A DNA stretch of 64,000 nt from Litoditis marina (taxonomy: Eukaryota; Nematoda; Chromadorea; Rhabditida; Rhabditidae): positions 22,054,559-22,118,558 of the forward strand of contig OZ038435.1 of NCBI GenBank assembly GCA_964036275.1, given 5' to 3'. The notes below the pieces were generated by a model. The model did no database searches. It had not been told where the DNA came from and saw only the letters and a list, made by a program, of their open reading frames with translations. How positions within the stretch are numbered: position 1 is the stretch's first letter; each line of letters opens with the position of its first letter. Positions 8,056 to 22,300 of this stretch are shown piece after piece. The position numbers and the translations under genes are program-made.

Positions 8056-11034
8056 GAGGTTCCTCCCAATTTCCCACGAGATACGTGACTTAGTACACGC
8101 AGGGAGAACATAATTGTAATTGTCTAAACATGACCGATTTAATGTAGTAGGCCAGTGTTGATAAACCATCTTATACGTTACCTTCATGAAGTAATATGTT
8201 ACTCATTGAAAATAAATTGATGTCTCGAGGTTCCTCCCAATTTCCCACGAGATACGTGACTTAGTACACGCAGGGAGAACATAATTGTAATTGTCTAAAC
8301 ATGACCGATTTAATCTAGTAGGCCAGTGTTGATAACCTTCTCTTACGTTACCTTCATGAAGTTATATGTTACTCATTGAAAATAAATTGATGTCTCGAGG
8401 TTCCTCCCAATTTCCCACGAGACACGTGACTTAGAACACGCAGGGAGAACATAATTGTAATTGTCTTAACATGACCGATTTAATGTAGTAGGCCAGTGTT
8501 GATAAACCATCTTATACGTTACCTTCATGAAGTAATATGTTACTCATTGAAAATAAATTGATGTCTCAAGGTTCCTCCCAATTTTCCACGAGACACGTGA
8601 CTTAGTACACGCAGAGAGAACATGATTGTAATTGTCTTAACATGACCGATTTAATGTAGTAGGCCAGTGTTGATAAACCATCTTATATGTTACCTTCATG
8701 AAGTAATATGTTACTCATTGAAAATAAATTGATGTCTCGAGGTTCCTCCCAATTTCCCACGAGACACGTGACTTAGTACACGCAGGGAGAACATAATTGT
8801 AATTGTCTAAACATGACCGATTTAATGTAGTAGGCCAGTGTTGATAAACCTTCTCTTACGTTACTTTCATGAAGTAATATGTTACTCATTGAGAATAAAT
8901 TGATGTCTCAAGGTTTTTCCCGATTTCCCACAAGACACGTGACTTAGTACACGCAGGGAGAACATAATTGTAATTGTCTAAACATGACCGATTTAATGTA
9001 GTAGGCCAGTGTTGATAAACCTTCTCTTACGTTACCTTCATGAAGTAATATGTTACTCATTGAAAATAAATTGATGTCTCGAGGTTCCTCCCAATTTCCC
9101 ACGAGATACGTGACTTAGTACACGCAGGGAGAACATAATTGTAATTGTCTAAACATGACCGATTTAATGTAGTAGGCCAGTGTTGATAAACCTTCTCTTA
9201 CGTTACTTTCATGAAGTAATATGTTACTCATTGAGAATAAATTGATGTCTCAAGGTTTTTCCCGATTTCCCACGAGACACGTGACTTAGTACACGCAGGA
9301 AAAACATAATTGTAATTGTCTTAACATGACCGATTTAATGTAGTAGGCCAGTGTTGATAAACCATCTTATACGTTACCTTCATGAAGTAATATGTTACTC
9401 ATTGAAAATAAATTGATGTCTCGAGGTTCCTCCCAGTTTTCCACGAGACACGTGACTTAGTACACGCAGGGAGAACATAATTGTAATTGTCTTAACATGA
9501 CCGATTTAATGTAGTAGGCCAGTGTTGATGAACCATCTTATACGTTACCTTCATGAAGTAATATGTTACTCATTGAAAATAAATTGATGTCTCGAGGTTC
9601 CTCCCAATTTCCCACGAGACACGTGACTTAGAACACGCAGGGAGAACATAATTGTAATTGTCTTAACATGACCGATTTAATGTAGTAGGCCAGTGTTGAT
9701 AAACCATCTTATACGTTACCTTCATGAAGTAATATGTTACTCATTGAAAATAAATTGATGTCTCAAGGTTCCTCCCAATTTTCCACGAGACACGTGACTT
9801 AGTACACGCAGAGAGAACATGATTGTAATTGTCTTAACATGACCGATTTAATGTAGTAGGCCAGTGTTGATAAACCATCTTATATGTTACCTTCATGAAG
9901 TAATATGTTACTCATTGAAAATAAATTGATGTCTCGAGGTTCCTCCCAACTTCCCACGAGACACGTGACCTAGTACACGCAGTGAGAACATAATTGTAAT
10001 TGTCTAAACATGACCAATTTAATGTAGTAGGCCAGTGTTGATAAACCTTCTCTTACGTTACCTTCATGAAGTTATATGTTACTCATTGAAAATAAATTGA
10101 TGTCTCGAGGTTCCTCCCAATTTCCCACGAGACACGTGACTTAGTACACGCAGGAAAAACATAATTGTAATTCTCTTAACATGACCGATTTAATGTAGTA
10201 GGCCAGTGTTGATAAACCATCTTATACGTTACCTTCATGAAGTAATATGTTACTCATTGAAAATAAATTGATGTCTCGAGGTTCCTCCCAATTTCCACGA
10301 GACACGTGACTTAGTACACGCAGGAAAAACATAATTGTAATTGTCTTAACATGACCGATTTAATGTAGTAGGCCAGTGTTGATAAACCATCTTATACGTT
10401 ACCTTCATGAAGTAATATGTTACTCATTGAAAATAAATTGATGTCTCAAGGTTCCTCCCAATTTTCCACGAGACACGTGACTTAGTACACGCAGAGAGAA
10501 CATGATTGTAATTGTCTTAACATGACCGATTTAATGTAGTAGGCCAGTGTTGATAAACCATCTTATATGTTACCTTCATGAAGTAATATGTTACTCATTG
10601 AAAATAAATTGATGTCTCGAGGTTCCTCCCAATTTCCCACGAGACACGTGACTTAGTACACGCAGGGAGAACATAATTGTAATTGTCTAAACATGACCGA
10701 TTTAATGTAGTAGGCCAGTGTTGATAAACCTTCTCTTACGTTACTTTCATGAAGTAATATGTTACTAATTGAGAATAAATTGATGTCTCAAGGTTTTTCC
10801 CGATTTCCCACAAGACACGTGACTTAGTACACGCAGGGAGAACATAATTGTAATTGTCTAAACATGACCGATTTAATGTAGTAGGCCAGTGTTGATGAAC
10901 CATCTTATACGTTACCTTCATGAAGTAATATGTTACTCATTGAAAATAAATTGATGTCTCGAGGTTCCTCCCAATTTCCACGAGACACGTGACTTAGTAC
11001 ACGCAGGGAAAACATAATTGTAATTGTCTTAACA
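8056..11034 (+). repeat. Mosaic satellite segment
   Basis: No single long period explains this part. The recurring run CTCAAGG/CAGAGAG, then TTATATG, then the TTTTTCCCG monomer appears around 8.5-8.9 kb and 10.4-10.8 kb, and its first two members appear again around 9.7-9.9 kb, joined by other subtypes. From about 9.3 kb GGAAAAACAT monomers and GATGAACC monomers become common; both are rare further left. It looks like a patchwork of older block exchanges. Confidence 0.6.
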
Positions 11035-14000
11035 TGACCGATTTAATGTAGTAGGCCAGTGTTGATGAACCATCCTATACGTTACCTTCATGAAGTAATA
11101 TGTTACTCATTGAAAATAAATTGATGTCTCGAGGTTCCTCCCAATTTCCCACGAGACACGTGACTTAGTAGACGCAGGGAGAACATAATTGTAATTGTCT
11201 TAACATGACCGATTTAATGTAGTAGGCCAGTGTTGATGAACCATCTTATACGTTACCTTCATGAAGTAATATGTTACTCATTGAAAATAAATTGATGTCT
11301 CGAGGTTCCTCCCAATTTCCCACGAGACACGTGACTTAGTACACGCAGGAAAAACATAATTGTAATTGTCTTAACATGACCGATTTAATCTAGTAGGCCA
11401 GTGTTGATAAATCATCTTATACGTTACCTTCATGAAGTAATATGTTACTCATTGAAAATAAATTGATGTCTCGAGGTTCCTCCCAATTTCCCACGAAACA
11501 CGTGACTTAGTACACGCAGGGAGAACATAATTGTAATTGTCTTAACATGACCGATTTAATGTAGTAGGCCAGTGTTGATGAACCATCTTATACGTTACCT
11601 TCATGAAGTAATATGTTACTCATTGAAAATAAATTGATGTCTCGAGGTTCCTCCCAATTTCCCACGAGACACGTGACTTAGTACACGCAGGAAAAACATA
11701 ATTGTAATTGTCTTAACATGACCGATTTAATGTAGTAGGCCAGTGTTGATAAACCATCTTATACGTTACCTTCATGAAGTAATATGTTACTCATTGAAAA
11801 TAAATTGATGTCTCGAGGTTCCTCCAATTTCCCACGAGACACGTGACTTAGTACACGCAGGGAGAACATAATTGTAATTGTCTTAACATGACCGATTTAA
11901 TGTAGTAGGCCAGTGTTGATAAACCATCTTATACGTTACCTTCATGAAGTAATATGTTACTCATTGAAAATAAATTGATGTCTCGAGGTTCCTCCCAATT
12001 TCCCACGAGATACGTGACTTAGTACACGCAGGAAGAACATAATTGTAATTGTCTAAACATGACCGATTTAATCTAGTAGGCCAGTGTTGATAAACCTTCT
12101 CTTACGTTACCTTCATGAAGTTATATGTTACTCATTGAAGATAAATTGATGTCTCGAGGTTCCTCCCAACTTCCCACGAGACACGTGACCTAGTACACGC
12201 AGTGAGAACATAATTGTAATTGTCTAAACATGACCAATTTAATGTAGTAGGCCAGTGTTGATAAACCTTCTCTTACGTTACTTTCATGAAGTTATATGTT
12301 ACTCATTGAAAATAAATTGATGTCTCGAGGTTCCTACCAATTTCCCACGAGACACGTGACTTAGAACACGCAGGGAAAACATAATTGTGATTGTCTAAAC
12401 ATGACCGATTTAATGTAGTAGGCCAGTGTTGATAAACCTTCTCTTACGTTACTTTCATGAAGTAATATGTTACTCATTGAGAATAAATTGATGTTTCAAG
12501 GTTCCTCCCAATTTCCCACGAGAAACGTGACTTAGTACACGCAGGGAGAACATAATTGTAATTGTCTAAACATGACCGATTTAATGTAGTAGGCCAGTGT
12601 TGATAAACCTTCTATTACGTTACTTTCATGAAGTAATATGTTACTCATTGAGAATAAATTGATGTCTCAAGGTTTTTCCCGATTTCCCACAAGACACGTG
12701 ACTTAGTACACGCAGGGAGAACATAATTGTAATTGTCTAAACATGACCGATTTAATGTAGTAGGCCAGTGTTGATAAACCTTCTCTTACGTTACTTTCAT
12801 GAAGTTATATGTTACTCATTGAGAATAAGTTGATGTTTCGAGGTTCCTCCCAATTTCCCACGAGACACGTGACTTAGTACACGCAGGGAGAACATAATTG
12901 TAATTGTCTTAACATGACCGATTTAATGTAGTAGGCCAGTGTTGATGAACCATCTTATACGTTACCTCCATGAAGTAATATGTTACTCATTGAAAATAAA
13001 TTGATGTCTCGAGGTTCCTCCCAATTTCCCACGAGACACGTGACTTAGTACACGCAGGGAGAACATAATTGTAATTGTCTTAACATGACCGATTTAATGT
13101 AGTAGGCCAGTGTTGATGAACCATCTTATACGTTACCTTCATGAAGTAATATGTTACTCATTGAAAATAAATTGATGTCTCGAGGTTCCTCCCAATTTCC
13201 CACGAGATACGTGACTTAGTACACGCAGGGAGAACATAATTGTAATTGTCTAAACATGACCGATTTAATCTAGTAGGCCAGTGTTGATAAACCTTCTCTT
13301 ACGTTACCTTCATGAAGTTATATGTTACTCATTGAAGATAAATTGATGTCTCGAGGTTCCTCCCAACTTCCCACGAGACACGTGACCTAGTACACGCAGT
13401 GAGAACATAATTGTAATTGTCTAAACATGACCAATTTAATGTAGTAGGCCAGTGTTGATAAACCTTCTCTTACGTTACTTTCATGAAGTTATATGTTACT
13501 CATTGAAAATAAATTGATGTCTCGAGGTTCCTACCAATTTCCCACGAGACACGTGACTTAGAACACGCAGGGAGAACATAATTGTAATTGTCTAAACATG
13601 ACCGATTTAATGTAGTAGGCCAGTGTTGATAAACCTTCTCTTACGTTACTTTCATGAAGTAATATGTTACTCATTGAGAATAAATTGATGTTTCAAGGTT
13701 CCTCCCAATTTCCCACGAGAAACGTAACTTAGTACACGCAGGGAGAACATAATTGTAATTGTCTAAACATGACCGATTTAATGTAGTAGGCCAGTGTTGA
13801 TAAACCTTCTCTTACGTTACTTTCATGAAGTAATATGTTACTCATTGAGAATAAATTGATGTCTCAAGGTTTTTCCCAATTTCCCACGAGACACGTGACT
13901 TAGTACACGCAGGAAAAACATAATTGTAATTGTCTTAACATGACCGATTTAATGTAGTAGGCCAGTGTTGATAAACCATCTTATACGTTACCTTCATGAA

Positions 14001-16955
14001 GTAATATGTTACTCATTGAAAATAAATTGATGTCTCGAGGTTCCTCCCAATTTCCCACGAGACACGTGACTTAGTACACGCAGGGAGAACATAATTGTAA
14101 TTGTCTTAACATGACCGATTTAATGTAGTAGGCCAGTGTTGATGAACCATCCTATACGTTACCTTCATGAAGTAATATGTTACTCATTGAAAATAAATTG
14201 ATGTCTCGAGGTTCCTCCCAATTTCCCACGAGACACGTGACTTAGTAGACGCAGGGAGAACATAATTGTAATTGTCTTAACATGACCGATTTAATGTAGT
14301 AGGCCAGTGTTGATGAACCATCTTATACGTTACCTTCATGAAGTAATATGTTACTCATTGAAAATAAATTGATGTCTCGAGGTTCCTCCCAATTTCCCAC
14401 GAGACACGTGACTTAGTACACGCAGGAAAAACATAATTGTAATTGTCTTAACATGACCGATTTAATCTAGTAGGCCAGTGTTGATAAATCATCTTATACG
14501 TTACCTTCATGAAGTAATATGTTACTCATTGAAAATAAATTGATGTCTCGAGGTTCCTCCCAATTTCCCACGAAACACGTGACTTAGTACACGCAGGGAG
14601 AACATAATTGTAATTGTCTTAACATGACCGATTTAATGTAGTAGGCCAGTGTTGATGAACCATCTTATACGTTACCTTCATGAAGTAATATGTTACTCAT
14701 TGAAAATAAATTGATGTCTCGAGGTTCCTCCCAATTTCCCACGAGACACGTGACTTAGTACACGCAGGAAAAACATAATTGTAATTGTCTTAACATGACC
14801 GATTTAATGTAGTAGGCCAGTGTTGATAAACCATCTTATACGTTACCTTCATGAAGTAATATGTTACTCATTGAAAATAAATTGATGTCTCGAGGTTCCT
14901 CCAATTTCCCACGAGACACGTGACTTAGTACACGCAGGGAGAACATAATTGTAATTGTCTTAACATGACCGATTTAATGTAGTAGGCCAGTGTTGATAAA
15001 CCATCTTATACGTTACCTTCATGAAGTAATATGTTACTCATTGAAAATAAATTGATGTCTCGAGGTTCCTCCCAATTTCCCACGAGATACGTGACTTAGT
15101 ACACGCAGGAAGAACATAATTGTAATTGTCTAAACATGACCGATTTAATCTAGTAGGCCAGTGTTGATAAACCTTCTCTTACGTTACCTTCATGAAGTTA
15201 TATGTTACTCATTGAAGATAAATTGATGTCTCGAGGTTCCTCCCAACTTCCCACGAGACACGTGACCTAGTACACGCAGTGAGAACATAATTGTAATTGT
15301 CTAAACATGACCAATTTAATGTAGTAGGCCAGTGTTGATAAACTTCTCTTACGTTACTTTCATGAAGTTATATGTTACTCATTGAAAATAAATTGATGTC
15401 TCGAGGTTCCTACCAATTTCCCACGAGACACGTGACTTAGAACACGCAGGGAGAACATAATTGTGATTGTCTAAACATGACCGATTTAATGTAGTAGGCC
15501 AGTGTTGATAAACCTTCTCTTACGTTACTTTCATGAAGTAATATGTTACTCATTGAGAATAAATTGATGTTTCAAGGTTCCTCCCAATTTCCCACGAGAA
15601 ACGTGACTTAGTACACGCAGGGAGAACATAATTGTAATTGTCTAAACATGACCGATTTAATGTAGTAGGCCAGTGTTGATAAACCTTCTATTACGTTACT
15701 TTCATGAAGTAATATGTTACTCATTGAGAATAAATTGATGTCTCAAGGTTTTTCCCGATTTCCCACAAGACACGTGACTTAGTACACGCAGGGAGAACAT
15801 AATTGTAATTGTCTAAACATGACCGATTTAATGTAGTAGGCCAGTGTTGATAAACCTTCTCTTACGTTACTTTCATGAAGTTATATGTTACTCATTGAGA
15901 ATAAGTTGATGTTTCGAGGTTCCTCCCAATTTCCACGAGACACGTGACTTAGTACACGCAGGGAGAACATAATTGTAATTGTCTTAACATGACCGATTTA
16001 ATGTAGTAGGCCAGTGTTGATGAACCATCTTATACGTTACCTCCATGAAGTAATATGTTACTCATTGAAAATAAATTGATGTCTCGAGGTTCCTCCCAAT
16101 TTCCCACGAGACACGTGACTTAGTACACGCAGGGAGAACATAATTGTAATTGTCTTAACATGACCGATTTAATGTAGTAGGCCAGTGTTGATGAACCATC
16201 TTATACGTTACCTTCATGAAGTAATATGTTACTCATTGAAAATAAATTGATGTCTCGAGGTTCCTCCCAATTTCCCACGAGATACGTGACTTAGTACACG
16301 CAGGGAGAACATAATTGTAATTGTCTAAACATGACCGATTTAATCTAGTAGGCCAGTGTTGATAAACCTTCTCTTACGTTACCTTCATGAAGTTATATGT
16401 TACTCATTGAAGATAAATTGATGTCTCGAGGTTCCTCCCAACTTCCCACGAGACACGTGACCTAGTACACGCAGTGAGAACATAATTGTAATTGTCTAAA
16501 CATGACCAATTTAATGTAGTAGGCCAGTGTTGATAAACCTTCTCTTACGTTACTTTCATGAAGTTATATGTTACTCATTGAAAATAAATTGATGTCTCGA
16601 GGTTCCTACCAATTTCCCACGAGACACGTGACTTAGAACACGCAGGGAGAACATAATTGTAATTGTCTAAACATGACCGATTTAATGTAGTAGGCCAGTG
16701 TTGATAAACCTTCTCTTACGTTACTTTCATGAAGTAATATGTTACTCATTGAGAATAAATTGATGTTTCAAGGTTCCTCCCAATTTCCCACGAGAAACGT
16801 AACTTAGTACACGCAGGGAGAACATAATTGTAATTGTCTAAACATGACCGATTTAATGTAGTAGGCCAGTGTTGATAAACCTTCTCTTACGTTACTTTCA
16901 TGAAGTAATATGTTACTCATTGAGAATAAATTGATGTCTCAAGGTTTTTCCCGAT
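11035..16955 (+). repeat. 18-monomer higher-order repeat, two tandem copies (period 3,075-3,077 bp)
   Basis: Rare markers repeat in the same order: CATCCTATAC at 11071 and 14148, TCTATTACG at 12611 and 15687, CCTCCATG at about 12966 and 16041, and AAACGTAACTT at about 13720 and 16795. The offset falls from 3,077 to 3,075 because the second copy has private single-base losses, for example TTCCACGAG near 15941. A shared deletion, CCTCCAATTT, sits near 11822 and 14898. Copy 1 is about 11035-13880 and copy 2 about 14110-16955. Inside each copy the ATCTAG monomer recurs after seven monomers (12064 and 13261), so a 7-mer duplication came first. Confidence 0.85.
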
Positions 16956-19500
16956 TTCCCACAAGACACGTGACTTAGTACACGCAGGGAGAACATAATT
17001 GTAATTGTCTAAACATGACCGATTTAATGTAGTAGGCCAGTGTTGATAAACCTTCTCTTACGTTACTTTCATGAAGTTATATGTTACTCATTGAGAATAA
17101 GTTGATGTTTCGAGGTTCCTCCCAATTTCCCACGAGACACGTGACTTAGTACACGCAGGGAGAACATAATTGTAATTGTCTTAACATGACCGATTTAATG
17201 TAGTAGGCCAGTGTTGATGAACCATCTTATACGTTACCTCCATGAAGTAATATGTTACTCATTGAAAATAAATTGATGTCTCGAGGTTCCTCCCAATTTC
17301 CCACGAGACACGTGACTTAGTACACGCAGGGAGAACATAATTGTAATTGTCTTAACATGACCGATTTAATGTAGTAGGCCAGTGTTGATGAACCATCTTA
17401 TACGTTACCTTCATGAAGTAATATGTTACTCATTGAAAATAAATTGATGTCTCGAGGTTCCTCCCAATTTCCCACGAGACACGTGACTTAGTACACGCAG
17501 GAAAAACATAATTGTAATTGTCTTAACATGACCGATTTAATGTAGTAGGCCAGTGTTGATAAACCATCTTATATGTTACCTTCATGAAGTAATATGTTAC
17601 TCATTGAAAATAAATTGATGTCTCGAGGTTCCTCCCAATTTCCCACGAGACACGTGACTTAGTACACGCAGGAAAAACATAATTGTAATTGTCTTAACAT
17701 GACCGATTTAATGTAGTAGGCCAGTGTTGATAAACCATCTTATACGTTACCTTCATGAAGTAATATGTTACTCATTGAAAATAAATTGATGTCTCGAGGT
17801 TCCTCCCAATTTCCCACGAGACACGTGACTTAGTACACGCAGGAAAAACATAATTGTAATTGTCTTAACATGACCGATTTAATGTAGTAGGCCAGTGTTG
17901 ATAAACCATCTTATACGTTACCTTCATGAAGTAATATGTTACTCATTGAAAATAAATTGATGTCTCAAGGTTCCTCCCAATTTTCCACGAGACACGTGAC
18001 TTAGTACACGCAGAGAGAACATGATTGTAATTGTCTTAACATGACCGATTTAATGTAGTAGGCCAGTGTTGATAAACCATCTTATATGTTACCTTCATGA
18101 AGTAATATGTTACTCATTGAAAATAAATTGATGTCTCGAGGTTCCTCCCAATTTCCCACGAGACACGTGACTTAGTACACGCAGGGAGAACATAATTGTA
18201 ATTGTCTAAACATGACCGATTTAATGTAGTAGGCCAGTGTTGATAAACCATCTTATATGTTACCTTCATGAAGTAATATGTTACTCATTGAAAATAAATT
18301 GATGTCTCGAGGTTCCTCCCAATTTCCCACAAGACACGTGACTTAGTACACGCAGGGAGAACATAATTGTAATTGTCTAAACATGACCGATTTAATGTAG
18401 TAGGCCAGTGTTGATAAACCTTCTCTTACGTTACTTTCATGAAGTTATATGTTACTCATTGAGAATAAGTTGATGTTTCGAGGTTCCTCCCAATTTCCCA
18501 CGAGACACGTGACTTAGTACACGCAGGGAGAACATAATTGTAATTGTCTTAACATGACCGATTTAATGTAGTAGGCCAGTGTTGATGAACCATCTTATAC
18601 GTTACCTCCATGAAGTAATATGTTACTCATTGAAAATAAATTGATGTCTCGAGGTTCCTCCCAATTTCCCACGAGACACGTGACTTAGTACACGCAGGGA
18701 GAACATAATTGTAATTGTCTTAACATGACCGATTTAATGTAGTAGGCCAGTGTTGATGAACCATCTTATACGTTACCTTCATGAAGTAATATGTTACTCA
18801 TTGAAAATAAATTGATGTCTCGAGGTTCCTTCCAATTTCCCACGAGACACGTGACTTAGTAGACGCAGGGAGAACATAATTGTAATTGTCTTAACATGAC
18901 CGATTTAATGTAGTAGGCCAGTGTTGATGAACCATCTTATACGTTACCTTCATGAAGTAATATGTTACTCATTGAAAATAAATTGATGTCTCGAGGTTCC
19001 TCCCAATTTCCCACGAGACACGTGACTTAGTACACGCAGGAAAAACATAATTGTAATTGTCTTAACATGACCGATTTAATGTAGTAGGCCAGTGTTGATA
19101 AACCATCTTATACGTTACCTTCATGAAGTAATATGTTACTCATTGAAAATAAATTGATGTCTCGAGGTTCCTCCCAATTTCCCACGAGACACGTGACTTA
19201 GTACACGCAGGGAGAACATAATTGTAATTGTCTTAACATGACCGATTTAATGTAGTAGGCCAGTGTTGATAAATCATCTTATACGTTACCTTCATGAAGT
19301 AATATGTTACTCATTGAAAATAAATTGATGTCTCGAGGTTCCTCCCAATTTCCCACGAAACACGTGACTTAGTACACGCAGGGAGAACATAATTGTAATT
19401 GTCTAAACATGACCGATTTAATGTAGTAGGCCAGTGTTGATGAACCATCTTATACGTTACCTTCATGAAGTAATATGTTACTCATTGAAAATAAATTGAT
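16956..19500 (+). repeat. Mosaic satellite segment with mixed subtypes
   Basis: It begins with CCTTCTC-type monomers, passes through a run of GGAAAAACAT monomers (17.5-17.9 kb) and the CTCAAGG/TTATATG pair, and returns to a CCTTCTC monomer at about 18.4 kb. That monomer has AATAAGTTGATGTTTCG and is followed by a CCTCCATG monomer, the same pair seen at about 12.8, 15.9 and 17.1 kb. After 18.7 kb GATGAACC and GTAGACGCAG monomers dominate. No further long tandem period is clear. Confidence 0.55.
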
Positions 19501-22300
19501 GTCTCGAGGTTCCTCCCAATTTCCCACGAGATACGTGACTTAGTACACGCAGGGAGAACATAATTGTAATTGTCTTAACATGACCGATTTAATGTAGTAG
19601 GCCAGTGTTGATAAACCATCTTATACGTTACATTCATGAAGTAATATGTTACTCATTGAAAATAAATTGATGTCTCGAGGTTCCTCCCAATTTCCCACGA
19701 GACACGTGACTTAGTACACGCAGGGAGAACATAATTGTAATTGTCTTAACATGACCGATTTAATGTAGTAGGCCAGTGTTGATAAACCATCTTATACGTT
19801 ACCTTCATGAAGTAATATGTTACTCATTGAAAATAAATTGATGTCTCGAGGTTCCTCCCAATTTCCCACGAGATACGTGACTTAGTACACGCAGGGAGAA
19901 CATAATTGTAATTGTCTTAACATGACCGATTTAATGTAGTAGGCCAGTGGTGATGAACCATCTTATACGTTACCTTCATGAACTAATATGTTACTCATTG
20001 AAAATAAATTGATGTCTCGAGGTTCCTCCCAATTTCCCACGAGACACGTGACTTAGTACACGCAGGGAGAACATAATTGTAATTGTCTTAACATGACCGA
20101 TTTAATGTAGTAGGCCAGTGTTGATAAACCATCTTATACGTTACCTTCATGAAGTGATATGTTACTCATTGAAAATAAATTGATGTCTCGAGGTTCCTCC
20201 CAATTTCCCACGAGACACGTGAGTTAGTACACGCAGGGAGAACATAATTGTAATTGTCTTAACATGACCGATTTAATGTAGTAGGCCAGTGTTGATGAAC
20301 CATCTTATACGTTACCTTCATGAAGTAATATGTTACTCATTGAAAATAAATTGATGTCTCGAGGTTCCTCCCAATTTCCCACGAGACACGTGACTTAGTA
20401 GACACAGGGAGAACATAATTGTAATTGTCTTAACATGACCGATTTAATGTAGTAGGCCAGTGTTGATGAACCATCCTATACGTTACCTTCATGAAGTAAT
20501 ATGTTACTCATTGAAAATAAATTGATGTCTCGAGGTTCCTCTTAATTTCCCACGAGACACGTGACTTAGTACACGCAGGAAAAACATAATTGTAATTGTC
20601 TTAACATGACCGATTTAATGTAGTAGGCCAGTGTTGATAAACCATCTTATACGTTACCTTCATGAAGTAATATGTTACTCATTGAAAATAAATTGATATC
20701 TCGAGGTTCCTCCCAATTTCCCACGAGACACGTGACTTAGTACACGCAGGTAGAACATAATTGTAATTGTCTTAACATGACCGATTTAATGTAGTAGGCC
20801 AGTGTTGATAAACCATCTTATACGTTACATTCATGAAGTAATATGTTACTCATTGAAAATAAATTGATGTCTCGAGGTTCCTCCCAATTTCCCACGAGAC
20901 ACGTGACTTAGTACACGCAGGAAAAACATAATTGTAATTGTCTTAACATGACCGATTTAATGTAGTAGGCCAGTGTTGATAAACCATCTTATACGTTACC
21001 TTCATGAAGTAATATGTTACTCATTGAAAATAAATTGATGTCTCGAGGTTCCTCCCAATTTCCCACGAGACACGTGACTTAGTACACGCAGGGAGAACAT
21101 AATTGTAATTGTCTTAACATGACCGATTTAATGTAGTAGGCCAGTGTTGATAAACCATCTTATACGTTACCTTCATGAAGTAATATGTTACTCATTGAAA
21201 ATAAATTGATGTCTCGAGGTTCCTCCCAATTTCCCACGAGATACGTGACTTAGTACACGCAGGGAGAACATAATTGTAATTGTCTTAACATGACCGATTT
21301 AATGTAGTAGGCCAGTGGTGATGAACCATCTTATACGTTACCTTCATGAACTAATATGTTACTCATTGAAAATAAATTGATGTCTCGAGGTTCCTCCCAA
21401 TTTCCCACGAGACACGTGACTTAGTACACGCAGGGAGAACATAATTGTAATTGTCTCAACATGACCGATTTAATGTAGTAGGCCAGTGTTGATAAACCAT
21501 CTTATACGTTACCTTCATGAAGTAATATGTTACTCATTGAAAATAAATTGATGTCTCGAGGTTCCTCCCAATTTCCCACGAGACACGTGACTTAGTACAC
21601 GCAGGGAGAACATAATTGTAATTGTCTTAACATGACCGATTTAATGTAGTAGGCCAGTGTTCATGGACCATCTTATACGTTACCTTCATGAAGTAATATG
21701 TTACTCATTGAAAATAAATTGATGTCTCGAGGTTCCTCCCAATTTCCCACGAGACACGTGAGTTAGTACACGCAGGGAGAACATAATTGTAATTGTCTTA
21801 ACATGACCGATTTAATGTAGTAGGCCAGTATTGATGAACCATCTTATACGTTACCTTCATGAAGTAATATGTTACTCATTGAAAATAAATTGATGTCTCG
21901 AGGTTCCTCCCAATTTCCCACGAGACACGTGACTTAGTAGACGCAGGGAGAACATAATTGTAATTGTCTTAACATGACCGATTTAATGTAGTAGGCCAGT
22001 GTTGATGAACCATCCTATACGTTACCTTCATGAAGTAATATGTTACTCATTGAAAATAAATTGATGTCTCGAGGTTCCTCTTAATTTCCCACGAGACACG
22101 TGACTTAGTACACGCAGGAAAAACATAATTGTAATTGTCTTAACATGACCGATTTAATGTAGTAGGCCAGTGTTGATAAACCATCTTATACGTTACCTTC
22201 ATGAAGTAATATGTTACTCATTGAAAATAAATTGATGTCTCGAGGTTCCTCCCAATTTCCCACGAGACACGTGACTTAGTACACGCAGGGAGAACATAAT
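19500..22300 (+). repeat. Eight- to nine-monomer block duplication
   Basis: The GTGGTGATG monomer with CATGAACTAATATG occurs at 19943 and again 1,368 bp later at 21311, exactly eight monomers. Markers after it are one monomer further apart: CATCCTATAC at 20472 and 22011, 1,539 bp. The second copy therefore gained one unit, probably the TTCATGGACC monomer near 21659. CCTCTTAATTT follows in both copies. Confidence 0.7.
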